Assembly (NCBI RefSeq): GCF_963169125.1
Contig: NC_084795.1
Coordinates: forward strand, 145,985,766-146,049,765
Direction of reading: 5' to 3'
Length of the DNA: 64,000 nucleotides
DNA from: Humulus lupulus
Taxonomy: Eukaryota; Streptophyta; Magnoliopsida; Rosales; Cannabaceae
Each line of letters begins with the position of its first letter. The first letter of the stretch is position 1. Positions 21,235 to 32,930 of the stretch are shown in pieces. A program made the translations under genes and the position numbers. The notes below the pieces were generated by a model. It saw only the letters and a program-made list of their open reading frames with translations, ran no database searches and was not told the origin of the DNA.

Positions 21235-24200
21235 ATGAAGGGAAAATTGAAACCCGGAAAGTTAGCAATGGCCATCCAAGGTGGAGAAGAGGAATCTCAG
21301 GAACCTTTGACTAATCCTGAGATTGAAAAACCTCAGAGCGCCGAAGGGGAAAGTATCGTCCTAAGTGAGGATATTGACCCCCGAATAGGCGAGGACAAGT
21401 CCGAGCTCCAAGCTATTGAAGAGCTCGAGGAAGTAAATATTGATCCGCAAAATCCCTCACGGATGGTTAAGCTCAGGAAAAACCTCTGTGGCAAGAGGAA
21501 GGCGGAGCTGATCAAATTTCTGCAGGATAACCTGGATGTGTTCGCATGGTCACATGAGGACATGGTGGGAATCAGTCCAAATGTCATCATGCACACCCTT
21601 CATTTGGATAAGAGCGTTCCTATAAAGTCCCAGAAACAGAGGCGCCTGGGAACAGCTCGGGCTGAGGCCTTAGAAGAAGAAGTAGTCCGGCTCAAGAAAT
21701 GCGGCTTTATCCGTGAAGCCAAGTTTCCGGTTTGGGTCGCCAATCCCGTGCTGATCCCAAAGCCCAACGGGAAATGGCGGACCTGCATTGACTTCTCCGA
21801 CCTGAATAAAGCCTGCCCCAAAGATTGTTTTCCCTTGCCAAGGATCGACCAATTGGTGGACGCCATGGCGGGGCACGAGCTCATGTCCTTTATGGACGCA
21901 TACTCAGGCTATAATCAAATCGCCATGAACCCGGCAGACCAGGAGCACACCAGCTTCATGACCCCAACTAACGTCTATTGTTACAAGGTCATGCCGTTTG
22001 GACTGAAGAACGTCAGTGCTACATACCAGAGATTAGTGAATAGAATGTTTGCCAACCAGATCGGGAAGAACATGGAAGTGTACGCTGATGACATGCTGGT
22101 CAAGTCAAAGACTGCTGATAACCGTGTTTCCGACCTGGAAGAATGCTTCAAGATACTAAGAGAATACGACATGAGGCTTAACCCTCAGAAGTGCACTTTC
22201 GGGGTCGCGTTTGGAAAATTCCTGCGTTTCATTGTCAACACTAGAGGAATCGAGGCGAACCCTGATAAGATCAGGTCATTGCTCGAGCTTCCCTCACCTA
22301 GGTCGCGTAAGGACGTTCAAGGCTTGACAGGAAGGGTGGCAGCCCTTAATCGGTTTATTTCAGAATCCACCGACAAGTGCCTGCCATTCTACAACCTGCT
22401 CCGAGTAAATAAGAAGTTCGAATGGACAGAGGAGTGCGAGAGTGCTTTCCTTGACCTGAAGGCACATCTAGCCGAGCCGCCCGTATTGTCCAAACCAAAG
22501 GCAGGAGAGCCTCTTTTCCTTTACCTAGCTGTCACAGAAGATGCAGCTAATGCCGTATTGGTCCGTGAAGAAGATCGGGTTCAGAAGCTAGTCTACTACA
22601 TCAGCAAGAGACTTTTCGAGGCTGAATCCCGATACCCGTTGATGGAAAAATTGGCGTTCTGTCTTATCACGGCCTCCCGAAAGCTCAGGCCGTATTTCCA
22701 GTCCCACTCAATACACGTCATGACCGATCAACCTTTAATGCAAGTTTTGCAAAAACCTGAAGCATCGGGACGCCTGTTGAAATGGGCCATCAAACTTAGT
22801 CAGTTCGAGATTTTATACACCCCCCGAACTGCTATAAAGAGTCAGGCCCTGGCCGATTTTGTGACAGAGTGCATAGGATTCAGGGAGGATCCTGTGGAAG
22901 GGTCACCCCAAGTCACCTCGACCCAGGCGTCATGGAAGATCTTCATGGATGGCTCATCTAATGAGAACGACTCCGGGGCTGGAATCATTTTGATATCCCC
23001 AGAAGGGCATAGATTCCACTCGGCGCTGAGATTCGGATTCAAGGTCTCCAACAACGAGGCCGAATACGAAGCTTTGCTGGCCGGGCTAAGGATAGCCCAG
23101 GAGCTGAGGACCAGCTCCGTTCAGTGCTTCAGCGATTCCCAGCTCATGGTAAACCAGGTGCTAGGTGAGTATCAAGCACGGGGAGCCAAGATGGCTGCTT
23201 ACCTGGCCAAGGTAAAAGTCGAACTGTCCGCGTTTGAGCGAGGCTCAATCGAGCAGATACCTCGAGAGCAAAACGCTAACGCAGACGCCCTCGCCAAGCT
23301 CGCTACCTCCGGGGAGACGGAGGCTTTGGGGTTAGTACCGGTAGAGTTCCTGGAGAAACCAAGCATAGAAGAGGTTGGGGCGGAGGTCGAGATGATTGAC
23401 GCTAGACCGACCTGGATGACCCCCCTCCTCGAGTATCTCACCAAAGGAAAGTTACTCGAGGGGCGTAATGACGCACGGCGGGTACTTTATCAGGCTCCAA
23501 GGTATACGATAGTAGATGGGGTGTTGTATCGACGTGAGCATTCCTTACCCCTCTTACGATGTGTTCTGCCAGGCGAAGCCAAGGCCATCTTGCAGGAAGT
23601 GCACGAGGGCTTTTGCGGGGATCACACTGGGGGGCAAAGCTTGCCCCTAAAAGTCTTAAGGCAAGGGTATTACTGGCCCACTCTATCAAAGGACTCGATC
23701 TCGTATGTCAAGAAGTGTGACAAGTGCCAACGATTCGCCACAGTTGCCCAAGCTCCCCCAGTCGAGCTGAAGATGGTCTCGTCCCCGTGGCCATTTGCGG
23801 TCTGGGGAATCGACTTGGTCGGCGCCCTCCTCACGGGAAAGGGCGGGGTCCGCTACGCCGTGGTGGCTATCGACTACTTCACGAACTGGGCTGAGGCAGA
23901 ACCTTTGGCAACAATAACTTCCAAGAAAGTCCTCGACTTCGTGGTCAAGAGCATTATCTGCCGATTCGGGCTGCCCAAGAAAATCGTATCCGAAAATGGG
24001 ACTCAGTTCAACAGCGACCTCTTCACCGAATTTTGCGAAAGGTACGAAATTATGAAAAGCTTCTCATCCGTGGCCTATCCCTAGGCAAATGGCCAAGTCG
24101 AGGCTGTCAATAAGATGCTAAAGGCGAGCCTTAAGAAGAGACTAGATGAAGCCAAGGGGGTCTGGCCAGAACAACTCCCCCAGGTTCTGTGGGCATACCA

Positions 24201-24648
24201 GACCTCGCATCGGACTCCTACGGGTCATACTCCTTTCTCCCTGACTTTTGGGAGTGAGGCACTCCTCCCTGTCGAGATTAAGGTATCTTCGCATAGAGTC
24301 CAGGCATATGACCAGGACCGCAACCACGAACTACTTTGCGCCTCCCTCGACCTGATTGAAGAAAGACGAGAAGATTCGTAGCTTCAGCTCGCGCATTACC
24401 AGCAAAAAATCACTCGTTATTTCAGCTCAAAGGTCAAAAAACGCGCCTTTAGCATTGGCGACCTGGTCCTCAGGAGAGTCTTCTTAGTCGGTAAGGATCC
24501 CAAAGATGGAGTATTGGGATCGAACTGGGAAGGGCCATATCAAATCACCGAGGTCATTAAGGAAGGAACTTACAAATTAGCTCGGCTCAATGGGGAAGCA
24601 GTCCCACGAACTTGGAACGCCATCCATTTGAAGAAATATTATCAGTAG
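21235..24648 (+). pseudogene. Tat pol: RT, RNase H, archaeal RNase H, integrase, broken
   Basis: A long open frame at 21235-24084 (949 codons) continues in the same frame past two stops to 24648. Numbering from 21235: RT about 130-340, with CIDFSDLNKACPKD and the catalytic YADD at about 283. Gypsy RNase H is about 425-525 (YYISKRLFEAESRYPLMEK). A second RNase H is about 567-700 (FMDGSS, NEAEYEALL, SDSQLMVNQV, NADALAKL). The integrase zinc finger HHCC is about 789-835. The integrase core has D about 860 (WGIDLVG). Where the second catalytic Asp is expected (about 920) the codon is Glu in a SENGTQF motif. The C-terminal part ends with NWEGPYQI and HLKKYY. Nonsense codons lie at 24082-24084 and 24379-24381. 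It would have copied and integrated the element; now inactive. Confidence 0.9.
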
Positions 24649-24796
24649 CACCCTTGTAAGGCTTAAAGGCCACCTTTTTCTTTTTTAAGCAATGAGAATT
24701 GAATCTTTGTTTATTATTGTGTATATTTGTGGGTGTAATCTCAAGTAACCACGAAAGACCCTTTCCTAGTTACTTGGGGGGCATATGGTGCATGGT
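24649..24796 (+). promoter_or_regulatory. Post-pol spacer with polypurine-like tract
   Basis: Non-coding. CTTGGGGGGC at 24773-24782 is almost the polypurine tract used before the 3' LTR (at 29281-29293), but lies 4.5 kb upstream. A matching tract follows gag-pro at 45363-45372 in the related element. Confidence 0.5.
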
Positions 24797-25330
24797 TATA
24801 ACCAGGTCGCCTTAAAGGCTTAGAAGTTGATTCAAATCGATTGATCGATGTTTTACTTAAAAAACACGAGATATTGATAAAGGATTAACGCGAACTAAGT
24901 TCTATCCTGGATATAACCAGGTCGCCTTAAAGGCTTAGAAGTTGATTCAAATCGATTGATCGATGTTTTTCTTAAAAAACACGAGATATTGATAAAGGAT
25001 TAACGCGAACTAAGTCCTATCCTGGATATAACCAGGTCGGCTCAAAACTTAGAAGTTGATTCAAATTGATTAATTGGTGTTTTTCTTAAAAAGCACAAGA
25101 TATTAGTCAAGAATTAACACGGACTAAGTTTTCAAACTAACGTCCTGGACATAACCAGGTCATAAAACTTAGAAGTTAATTCAAATTGATTGATCGTTGT
25201 TTTTCTTAAAAAGCACGAGATATCAATAAGAAGTTAACGCGAACTAAGTTTTTAATGCAATGTCCGGAATGCAAGCGGGACTTATCTTAGAAGTTGGGTC
25301 AAGATTGGTTAACATGTTTTTCCTAAGAAA
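24797..25330 (+). repeat. Tandem repeat, 115-bp unit, in Tat spacer
   Basis: The anchor TATAACCAGGTCG starts at 24797, 24912 and 25027 (period exactly 115), then a diverged copy at 25150 and a partial one to about 25330. Each unit contains AGAAGTTGATTCAAAT, TTTTTCTTAAAAA and TTAACGCGAACTAAGT. The first two units are nearly identical, the later ones progressively diverged. No ORF. Confidence 0.85.
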
Positions 25331-25517
25331 AGTATAAAAGCATCAATCATGGCACCAACAAAAAGAAAAATGACTAAGACTATTACCGAAGTGTCTGAAG
25401 GCAAAAGGATATGAACCAATTAAAAGAAAAAATTGATAAAGCCAATTGTCTCAAGGTGGAAAAACCTCATACAAAAGTTACAAAAAAAATAATAAAAGTG
25501 TTCAAAAAAGAAATGCC
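25331..25517. other. Spacer before antisense ORF end
   Basis: A-rich, non-coding. It lies downstream of the stop codon of the antisense gene and may hold its polyadenylation signals; none is clear enough to name. Confidence 0.35.
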
Positions 25518-28261
25518 CTAGGCCCCACCGGGCTGCTCCGTTGAGGTCTTCGTCTTGCCCTCCTGCTCGGCCGTTGTGGAGGTCTCCCCGGTCTCAAAGG
25601 GCGCCTCTTGCTGAAGACGAGCTTTAAACCCCTCCAGGAAGGGCTCCCAGACATCCGTTCCTAGGAAGGGAAGTTGCCGTCCGGGTTGAAGACCCAGCAG
25701 TGGTATAGCATGTCCTCCATGGCGGAGCTGGAAGCCGACTTCTCCTTTTCCAAGGTAGCCTTAGCCTCCTCGGCCTCGGTTTTTGCAGAATCTGGCGCGG
25801 CCCAAGCAATCCTGGCCTCCTCGAGTTCGGCCGTCACAGCGGCTAGGGCGACCTTGTTAGCCTCGGCCTCTTCCAGCTTGGGGTGGGACGCGTCCAGCTC
25901 AGCCCGCGCGCCCGCCAGGGCATCCTTGGCCTCCTGTTCCTACTTTTGGGCAGTTTTCAGGGCGGCCAAGGTATTCTTTTGGGCAGCCAAAACAGCCTGA
26001 TGCTCGCCCCTTATGTCCTCGAGGCGAGCCTTGGACCTGGATATGCTCTGGTGAAGAGCCAAGGCACCCTACAAAGCATAGAGGCAACTGCCTTAGAAAA
26101 AAAAGAAAGAATGTGTGATGCATGGTAACCAAAGAGTACAAAATGTAAAGCCAGCTTACCATTAGAGCCATTCCCAGTGAAGACTCCATCACGCTCTCCG
26201 GGCTCCTTGTTTCGATCGCCCGCAGGTCCCTTTCGGTGGCACCGTAGTAGTGGTCGATGGTGTAGGTAGCCGTCTCGTACACCGTCCCCCGAAAGACGTC
26301 AGGAATTTTCTCCAAGGCCTGGGGGTCCATCGAAATGCGCACCTCGGGGACTGCAGTTGCCAAAATCTCGGGCTCCGCTTCCATATCCCGAACAAAGGCG
26401 GGAGCTCGTGGAGGGGGCGAGGGCATCTTCTGCACTGCGGCAGGAGGTGGAGGTACCTTGGCCTGGGCAGCTGGGGTCTGGTCTTTCACCTTTGCAGGGG
26501 ACTTGGATGGTGGCCCAGCGGCTTTCTTCGTCACCCGGAGCTTCTTCATTTTGGGCTCAGAGGCCCCAGCAGAAGAGTTCCCTTCGGTGAACATAGCTCG
26601 CAGGTCTTTGTTCCTGGGCTGAGACATTTCCTCTGGCAAAACAAAGACAACATTAGTATACAAGTGAGCATTTATGCAAGAATAAAAAAAATAAGAGGGA
26701 AAAAGCGGAACTTAAGTGTGTGTATTGTAAGGGATCCTACCCCCCAAGCTAGAAGAGGAATCTACGGTCACGACCATCGGCCTCGGAGCTCCTGCGAGGG
26801 AATCTAAGACAATGACTTCGCGAGCTGGAATAGGTTCTGGGTCTGAATCTGGTTCGGGACTAGACTCTTCTACATACTGCCTAAGACTCGGAGCTACAAT
26901 ACCCTCCCGAAGAGAGGGCCACGACCAGAGATTAGTCCCATACTCCTCAAAGAGGGCCGACCTAAAGGCTAAGGTGTTGTCTACGACTACAGTACCCCTA
27001 GGGCGGCTACTCTCGTAATCCAGCACGAGCCGGTCGACACACTGGAGTAGGGTTACGTCGAGGTCTGGGTCGTTTCGATGGCGTTGGACGGACTGGTTGG
27101 GATTAAACCTAGCTAACCGAGGATCGGCGGTGGCCTTATCTAAGCCCCTGGACATGTAAGGATTACCTTGCCCAGAGGGACCTGCGGCTACTTCGGACCA
27201 GATCCTCTCCTCGTCTGTTCTTTGGGCGACCTCCAGCGCCCGCTTCCTCCTCGTCCTTACGAGGGGCACCTCGTCCTCCTCGCCCTCGTCCTCTCCTTCC
27301 CCCGCGGCCTCCTCCTCGGGGATGGGCCTCATCTCGCGAGCTGGGGGAAGCCCCCGCGGTCTCCTCAGGGCCAAAGTCTGGCCTGGAGAGATCAGTTTGC
27401 ACGCCAACATCGTCTCGTCTGTCACAAGCTGGCGATAGTCCTTTTCACTGGGGGGAAAACCCGCCAGTGTCTCGTACTGACTCCCAAGGATCACAGACTT
27501 GTCTGTTCTCGCGAAAATGGCTGCATAATTGTTCTAAGTCAGGAACTGATAAAGGGGAGCTAATCAATACTTAACTTACGAGCTAAGAGTAAAAGGTACT
27601 TACGAGGACGGTTGAAGTAATGAAGTTCGCAGTTGCGAAACCCCTTGGACATAAAGAACTGGTCTTTGAAGTCATTGGGGTGGCTGGGCAGCTCGATGAC
27701 CGCAGCCGTGTTTGGGAAGCGGGTCAGGTAGTAGAACCCGTCGCCTCGCCCCCGCTGCTCCGGGCTGGCCTTGAGGCAGAAAAAATATAAGATATCCGCT
27801 GGAGTGGGGACCTCCCATTCCTGTTTCAGGAACAGATATCTCAACCCCGCCAACAAACGGTAGGAGTTGAGGGGGAGCTGGAAAGGAGCCAACTTCACAT
27901 AGTTGAGGAAGTCGGCGAAGTATTGGTCCAGCGGGAGGAAGGCCCCAGCCTTGAAGTTCTTGTTACTCCAAGCCGCATATTCCTTGTCGAGCGGCGCGCA
28001 GCTTCGCTCACCTTCTAGGGGAGGTCGAGCGATCAGGGCGCCCCTCCCCAGCTCGATGTTGTGGGAGAGGAATATTTTATTCACTCTCCTCTGGTCGGTG
28101 ATCTTTGAGACGATCCTCTCGGCCTCGAAAAAAGCATCGGGCGCCACCTCGAGCTCCTGCTCCACGGCCGGCCCAAAGACGGGGATTGGGGAGTCTGTCA
28201 TCACCTCCTTTCCTTTGGATTGTTGGGAGGACGAGCTGCCTGCGTTCTTCTTGGGTCCCAT
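25518..28261 (-). pseudogene. Antisense ORF of Tat element (PF04195-like), 4 exons
   Basis: Four exons with GT-AG borders: 28261-27604, 27520-26741, 26632-26160 and 26068-25518; the introns are 83, 108 and 91 bp and phases agree. The N-terminus is MGPKKNAGSSSSQQSK. Exon 1 holds the conserved domain (FLPLDQYFADFLNYVKLAPF, NSYRLLAGLRYLFL, ADILYFFCLKASP). Exon 2 is acidic and low-complexity. Exon 3 is basic/proline-rich with a DVFRGTVYETATYTIDHYY segment. Exon 4 is alanine/glutamate-rich and probably coiled coil. Known as a putative gypsy-type transposon protein in plant genomes; role unknown. A stop at 25940-25942 and a 1-base frameshift near 25665 break exon 4. About 820 residues if intact. 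It is transcribed against gag-pol, from a promoter near 29030. Plus-strand frames here are shadows. Confidence 0.75.
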
Positions 28262-29280
28262 CTGGTCGCCTAGCGAACAAAAGAAGAAATTTTAGAAAAG
28301 GCGACCTAAACATAAGAAAGAATATGAAGAGAAGTGTTTCCTTTGCATGGGCTGAGGTAAGCTCAGCCCGTGGAGAGTGAGACCCGCGGTTCTGTGAACA
28401 TGCGCCTGTGCTCCCAACAGATCCCCGATTACTCGGAATTCGTGTGTCAGGAGGGTCAGGATAAAAGTTTGCCTTGGAAGGAAAGTTTTAGTAAGCAAGA
28501 GGTGCAAAACCGCCTGTGAAGCGTGTCCCCTAAGCTACCTGGTTTTGCACCCAAAATGCTGGATATTTTAAACAAGCATACCAAAAAAAATCCTACCCAG
28601 AAGATTTCCCCAGAAAACGCACCCTATGAACCATGCTCCTAAATGGTTTTCTTCTACAATCGATGCCCTAAAATAAAAACCTACACCCTCCATACTCACA
28701 AAAACTAGCAGAATATTGCATGCAGCTACAGTAACTATTTACCTAGGCTACAGTGAAAAAAAAATTTAAAGCATGCACAGTCAGAAAACTTACGAAATGT
28801 TTTGCTGTGGGGGAGATGAAGGGGTCGTCTGGGTTGGGGCCTCGACGAGATAACTGGTACAAAAACCTCAAAGGAGCCCTTACACCTGATCTTCTGGAAT
28901 GCTAGGAACGGTAATCGGGAGAGAAATAGGGGTTTTTTTTTAGGGTGAGAAGATAGAAGAAAATGGGAAATTTAGAAAATTTTCAAATAAACAGGTGGCC
29001 CATGCGTATGGTGGCCACCCCTTTTATATACGTGAAAGGCCGTATGAGGAGGGCCGTTGGATTGCCCTGATGTGGGATCCGAGGCTCTCCACTCGAAAGG
29101 TGAAGCGACGGCTGAGTATAGGCTAGGCCATCTAATGCGGTTCTCGGAAGACATACCGTCACCAACCACGATGCTCCACGTATTCGGCGCCTGCGTAATA
29201 GGTGGAATATGGAGAGTCCATGGAGAAGCCTAAAAGCCCCCACTGTGGCCCCACATGACGTCGTGTGCCACGAGCAGAGG
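28262..29280 (-). promoter_or_regulatory. Antisense promoter and leader of Tat element
   Basis: No ORF. A minus-strand TATATAAAAGG box lies at 29030-29021, preceded by CACG. The leader runs about 770 bases to ATG 28261 and is probably spliced (a GTAAGTTTTCTGAC donor-like site near 28795 on the minus strand, acceptor-like pyrimidine AG near 28270). The 5' side of the promoter is next to the polypurine tract and LTR, so sense and antisense transcription are arranged around one short region. Confidence 0.5.
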
Positions 29281-29293
29281 CTTGGGGGGCAAA
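29281..29293 (+). promoter_or_regulatory. Polypurine tract
   Basis: CTTGGGGGGCAAA directly precedes the 3' LTR start TGTACG at 29294. Confidence 0.85.
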
Positions 29294-30035
29294 TGTACGC
29301 CCTAATTTTCCACGGGCTATTAGCGAGCTGAGATATGGCATAATTATATCAGCCACATGGCCGGAGCTGCTGTCGTCAGGTCCTACCTCTTTAGCTCGGG
29401 GTAACCAAAGGTTTACCAAGATTATTTAAGGGCCAAGTCAGGAAAATAAAGACCGCAGGTCAAGAAGGCGTCCAGCTAGAGGCACGAGCTGGAGTTGGAA
29501 GCTGTGACCCTTTATAAAGTCAACCATGCAATGTAAACGTGCATATATCAGACATCACGTGTCTGATATATCCCTGAATTCTCGGACACGCCACATGAAC
29601 GTGCGTGTTCAGGCACCCACAACTGGGTTGGGCCGTGCGACCCATTATCCCCCTTACCTATTGATTAGACCACACTTCATTTGTCAGGTTTTAGGAATTA
29701 ATCATGAATGTCACAAAAGTGACATGATGGGCCAGAAGGTTACGGGATGACCCCCCTTACCAACTCCCAGGTGCCCTCTCCTATAAATATGGAGATCCTG
29801 GGAGTTGCAAAGGGTTGGATTCTATTGTGTAACAAAATACCCTGTAAAGAATACCATAAATATAGCAATAATATTGGCTGGTGGAGTAGAAGGATTTTAA
29901 CATTTGAACCACCTAGAAAACGTATTTGTGTCATTAGTCCATTTTAAGATCATCCATCTGTTTCGGTTCATTATTCAGCACTAATCCCTTTCTCTTATTT
30001 TCTTAATTACCTGTTGGCGAAGAACCGCGTCAACA
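29294..30035 (+). repeat. 3' LTR of Tat element
   Basis: 742 bp, matching 17513-18264 with about 27 substitutions and a 12-bp deletion near 29357. TATAAATA at 29782-29789. Ends CGCGTCAACA before the ATAGT duplication. Confidence 0.92.
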
Positions 30036-30290
30036 ATAGTAAAATAAAAAAAACAATGCATGAGAAAAACTATTGCATGCTCACCATGCAACTATGCACA
30101 TGCACAAATACGAATTCCCAAGTGCATCTTTATTAACCATGCACCTCAGTGCACCCAACCAAAACTCAAGAAAGCCCTTAAAATAGATTAATTAAATAAA
30201 ACAAATAACAAAACTAAATTCACATAATTTCAACCAAATAATTAAAAATAATATCATAACACTTAACAATTAATAATAAAATAAAGCACA

Positions 30291-30976
30291 AAATAAAATA
30301 AAATAAATTGGTGCGCTATAACCTTCAAGTTTTGAGCATATAAGTTGCTTAGTTCCCTTCTGATTGTTTTTGATACAATGGAAAATTGATAAGGAATATG
30401 CCCACCGTCTTCGAAATTTGTACAGTCTTGAACCTTGGTGATTGGTAAGGTAGGCAAGTTTAGGCAATTTTCATCAAGAATTGAAGATTCTCAATCATTC
30501 TTTCTACAAGAGTCAAGTATTCTTGATCTACATCAAATATGGCTAAGAGTAGAAAGAGATGATAAAACTGTTTTAATTTTTTTTACTAAAATAATAAGAA
30601 ATGTAGAGGTTCAAATTAAGGTGTTTGATATATAAATAAGTAGGGTTTCAAAGACATGTGACTGTTCAATTTTTTGAAATTTTTTCGACCAATCACACTT
30701 ATTCATTCCCTGATTTTTGGCCATTTATTATTGTACTGGATATTATTGGGAAGTGGATAATATGCTTATTTTATTAATAAATACAAAACACTTGTACACA
30801 TAAATTTCGACCACTTATATTATTTCAAAAATAATGGTAATTCAAAGTTGTTAATAAATCCAACATATTATTAACAGAATTTTGGAAATGATACTTATAT
30901 TATAATAGTAAACAAAAAACAACTTCCACTGAAATACCATTTGATTCCCTAATGAAAATAAAGATAGAACATATGG
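30291..30976. other. AT-rich spacer
   Basis: No secure gene. A minus-strand stretch near 30535-30465 reads VDQEYLTLVERMIENLQFL, faintly like the start of the 125-residue frame at 33890-34267, so a decayed family B copy is possible. The rest is simple AT-rich DNA. Confidence 0.3.
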
Positions 30977-31339
30977 TTATTTTGTATTTGAACCATGCAT
31001 GTGAATGAAAGGCAAAGACTCATGATAACTAGTTTCATATTCAACATCAAACAATTGTTGCCTCCAAAACAAGTCTTCTTTCTTTGAACCTTCGATAAAA
31101 GATAAGGCTAAATCTTTTTGAGCTTGTTCCATATCTTTCACATCCAAAAGAGTCGCCAAGTATTGTTGGATTACATGATCTGCCAAGATCATCTTTATTG
31201 TACTTCTTTCATGAAAAATTTGCAAGAGACGCGACTGAATATCATCCTGCAAAGCATGTTAGTCTTCAGTGATGAATCTTTCTTTGCATTTGGAAAGGGA
31301 ATGATGGCGAACTATTTCCACCATAACTTTGTTGTGCAT
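30977..31339 (-). pseudogene. Unknown family A copy 1, one in-frame stop
   Basis: From ATG at 31339 the frame has SLSKCKERF, a stop a little before 31252, then FHERSTIKM, SKKEDLFWRQQLFDVE and YHESLPF before the stop at 30977-30979. The same landmarks in the same order occur in the intact frame at 36139-36486 (SLSKCKEKF, FEERSTMR, SKEDLYWRHQMYDVE, YHETLL). About 120 codons with a single nonsense change. Function unknown; charged, apparently helical, no signal peptide or membrane segment. Confidence 0.5.
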
Positions 31340-32334
31340 TATGTTGTGAATCATCTTAAAATGCCAGTTGTCAATAATGAATAATGTTGTCACTTATATA
31401 GCTTTTTTTTTATTATTCATAATTAATAATGGAAGACGAGAGTTTAATGCATTTCTCATTAAAATGATTACATTGATTATAAAGAGATGTAACATGTTCC
31501 AACCTATAAAAATTAAATATTCAATTGGTAATTTCGAAAATATATTTACATATCCAAAGAAATATATATATATATATATATTTAGTTTTTTTTTAAAAAA
31601 AGATAAGTAATTAAGATAGACTTTTATTATAGTTGCTAAAGCATTAATTTATAGCATTTGTCATTACAATTATTACAATGATTTATAGAAAATTGATAAT
31701 TTCGAGAAAACTTTTTACATATCTAAGAATTATAGTTGTGACATGTGTGTTTTTGTACTTATTATAGTTGTGGGATGTGTGTTTTAGTATTATGTAATAT
31801 TTTAGTTTTTTTTTTTTAATAATTTTTACAGTTTTCAAAATCTACAAAAATATATTAAATAAATTACAAAATGTTATATTAAGTATATTTTTCGAAAATT
31901 ATTATTAATAAATAATTATATTGTATTTATTTTATGTAACATTTTAATTTTTTTTTATTAATTTTAAAAGTTTTCAAATTCTAAAAAAATATTAAATAAA
32001 TTACTAAATTTTATATTAATTATATTTAAAAAAAATTATTATTAATAAATAATTATAGTTTCTTAAACTATATTAGAGTTTAGTGAGAAATTATTATGAT
32101 AAGTTACTATTAACAATTTATAAGTTAATTATTGCCAATTTATAATTTAATAAGTTCATGTGTTGGAGAATATTGTATACAAATAAATTGAAAAATAATG
32201 CCGAGAAACTAATATTTTTTTAAAAAAATTCATAGACGACAAATTACAAAAAGAGGAAAAGTAACATTGTCAAAATTAAAACTTTAATAAGAAATAATTT
32301 TTTTAAAAATTGAGCATACTATTATTTTATTTTC
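31340..32334. other. AT-rich spacer with TA microsatellite
   Basis: No coding signal. A (TA)n tract occurs at about 31562-31581. Two related segments near 31820-31920 and 31960-32050 (AAATTATTATTAATAAATAATTATA) suggest a small tandem duplication. Confidence 0.4.
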
Positions 32335-32930
32335 ATCATGAACAATTTTCAAGAGTTCTTGGAGCCAAAAGTGCTGTTCATTCTCTACAGCATGGATGAA
32401 TTTCTGAATGATGATATGTTAAGACAGTTGCATCTTGCGTGCGTCAAGACTCCATAGGCGACTTGAGATGCATCGAGATGAAAGGAGAGACCCAAGTTTA
32501 GTCTTTCTGGTATGGATAAGAACCAAGAATTGATTGATTTCCTCATTCTTCTTTTTTATCTCTACCGATGTGGTGAGCTCTTTAAGATCAAGAGATGTAT
32601 TGTCAGAGATTAATTCAACAACTTTACTGAGGAACACATCGTTGGGTTCCATATCCTTCGCGTCTACCAATTTTTTTTCCTTTTTCATTTTCCTCATCCA
32701 TAACATTTGCCCATTTTTGCTTCCCTTTTGCCATATGATCCATGTCTTCAATTATTGTCTTATCTTTCTGTACATCGTTGTTGTCATCCATTCTTTGCTT
32801 GCCTTCCTCAAAAATAATAATATCCGTCATTTTTGGCTTCTCTTTTTCCATATCGTTGACCTCATCTTTGTTGTGATTCTCTTTATCAGTAGTGTTGAGA
32901 CCCTCGTTGTTTTCATTCTCTTTCTCCATA
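32335..32930 (-). pseudogene. Unknown family A copy 2 with Lys/Glu-rich N-terminus
   Basis: Starts at 32929 with MEKENENNEG and is strongly charged (many K, E, D, N). A frame change near 32670-32680 leads into KKLVDAKDMEPNDVFLSKVV and EIKKKNEEINQFL. Another frame near 32400-32340 reads NEQHFWLQELLKIVHDE, matching the conserved W-x-x-Q-L/M block of the family. At least two frame breaks. The lysine-rich N-terminal part is shared with the decayed copy at 37978-38500. Confidence 0.4.

Larger units (their letters stand above)
17513..30035 (+). mobile_element. Tat-lineage Ty3/Gypsy element with both LTRs, 12.5 kb
   Basis: LTRs lie at 17513-18264 and 29294-30035, with a perfect 5-bp duplication ATAGT (17508-17512, 30036-30040). 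Order: LTR, primer site, gag, protease, RT, RNase H, second RNase H, integrase, 115-bp tandem repeats, antisense ORF, antisense promoter, polypurine tract, LTR. The second, archaeal-type RNase H and the antisense ORF are hallmarks of the plant Tat lineage. By eye the LTRs differ at about 27 of about 740 aligned positions (roughly 3.6%), plus one 12-bp gap. Coding regions carry several stops and frameshifts, so the copy is not autonomous. Confidence 0.92.
13833..30290 (-). mobile_element. Candidate long chromovirus-type solo LTR, split twice
   Basis: Without the 15998-16603 and 17513-30035 insertions and their duplications, the remaining about 3.3 kb is non-coding and looks like the LTR of a large chromovirus on the minus strand. 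Its left edge TGTAAGTCCCACTG would be a GGGACTTACA-type LTR terminus. At 14030-14420 it has the low-complexity motif-rich text common in such LTRs (GGTGAGCTAGAAACC, CATCATAATCAT, CTTGGCACGTCC). At 17130-17150 the plus strand has CCCTTATAAAACCC, a minus-strand TATA-like site. The right edge is near 30290 and imprecise, and I found no convincing duplication. The plus-strand frames at 16904-17487 are chance readings. Confidence 0.4.

Noticed and set aside
26250..26807. Plus-strand frame of 185 codons rich in Gly, Trp and Arg
   Set aside because: Exact shadow of exons 2-3 of the antisense ORF, which has conserved splice sites and homologues.
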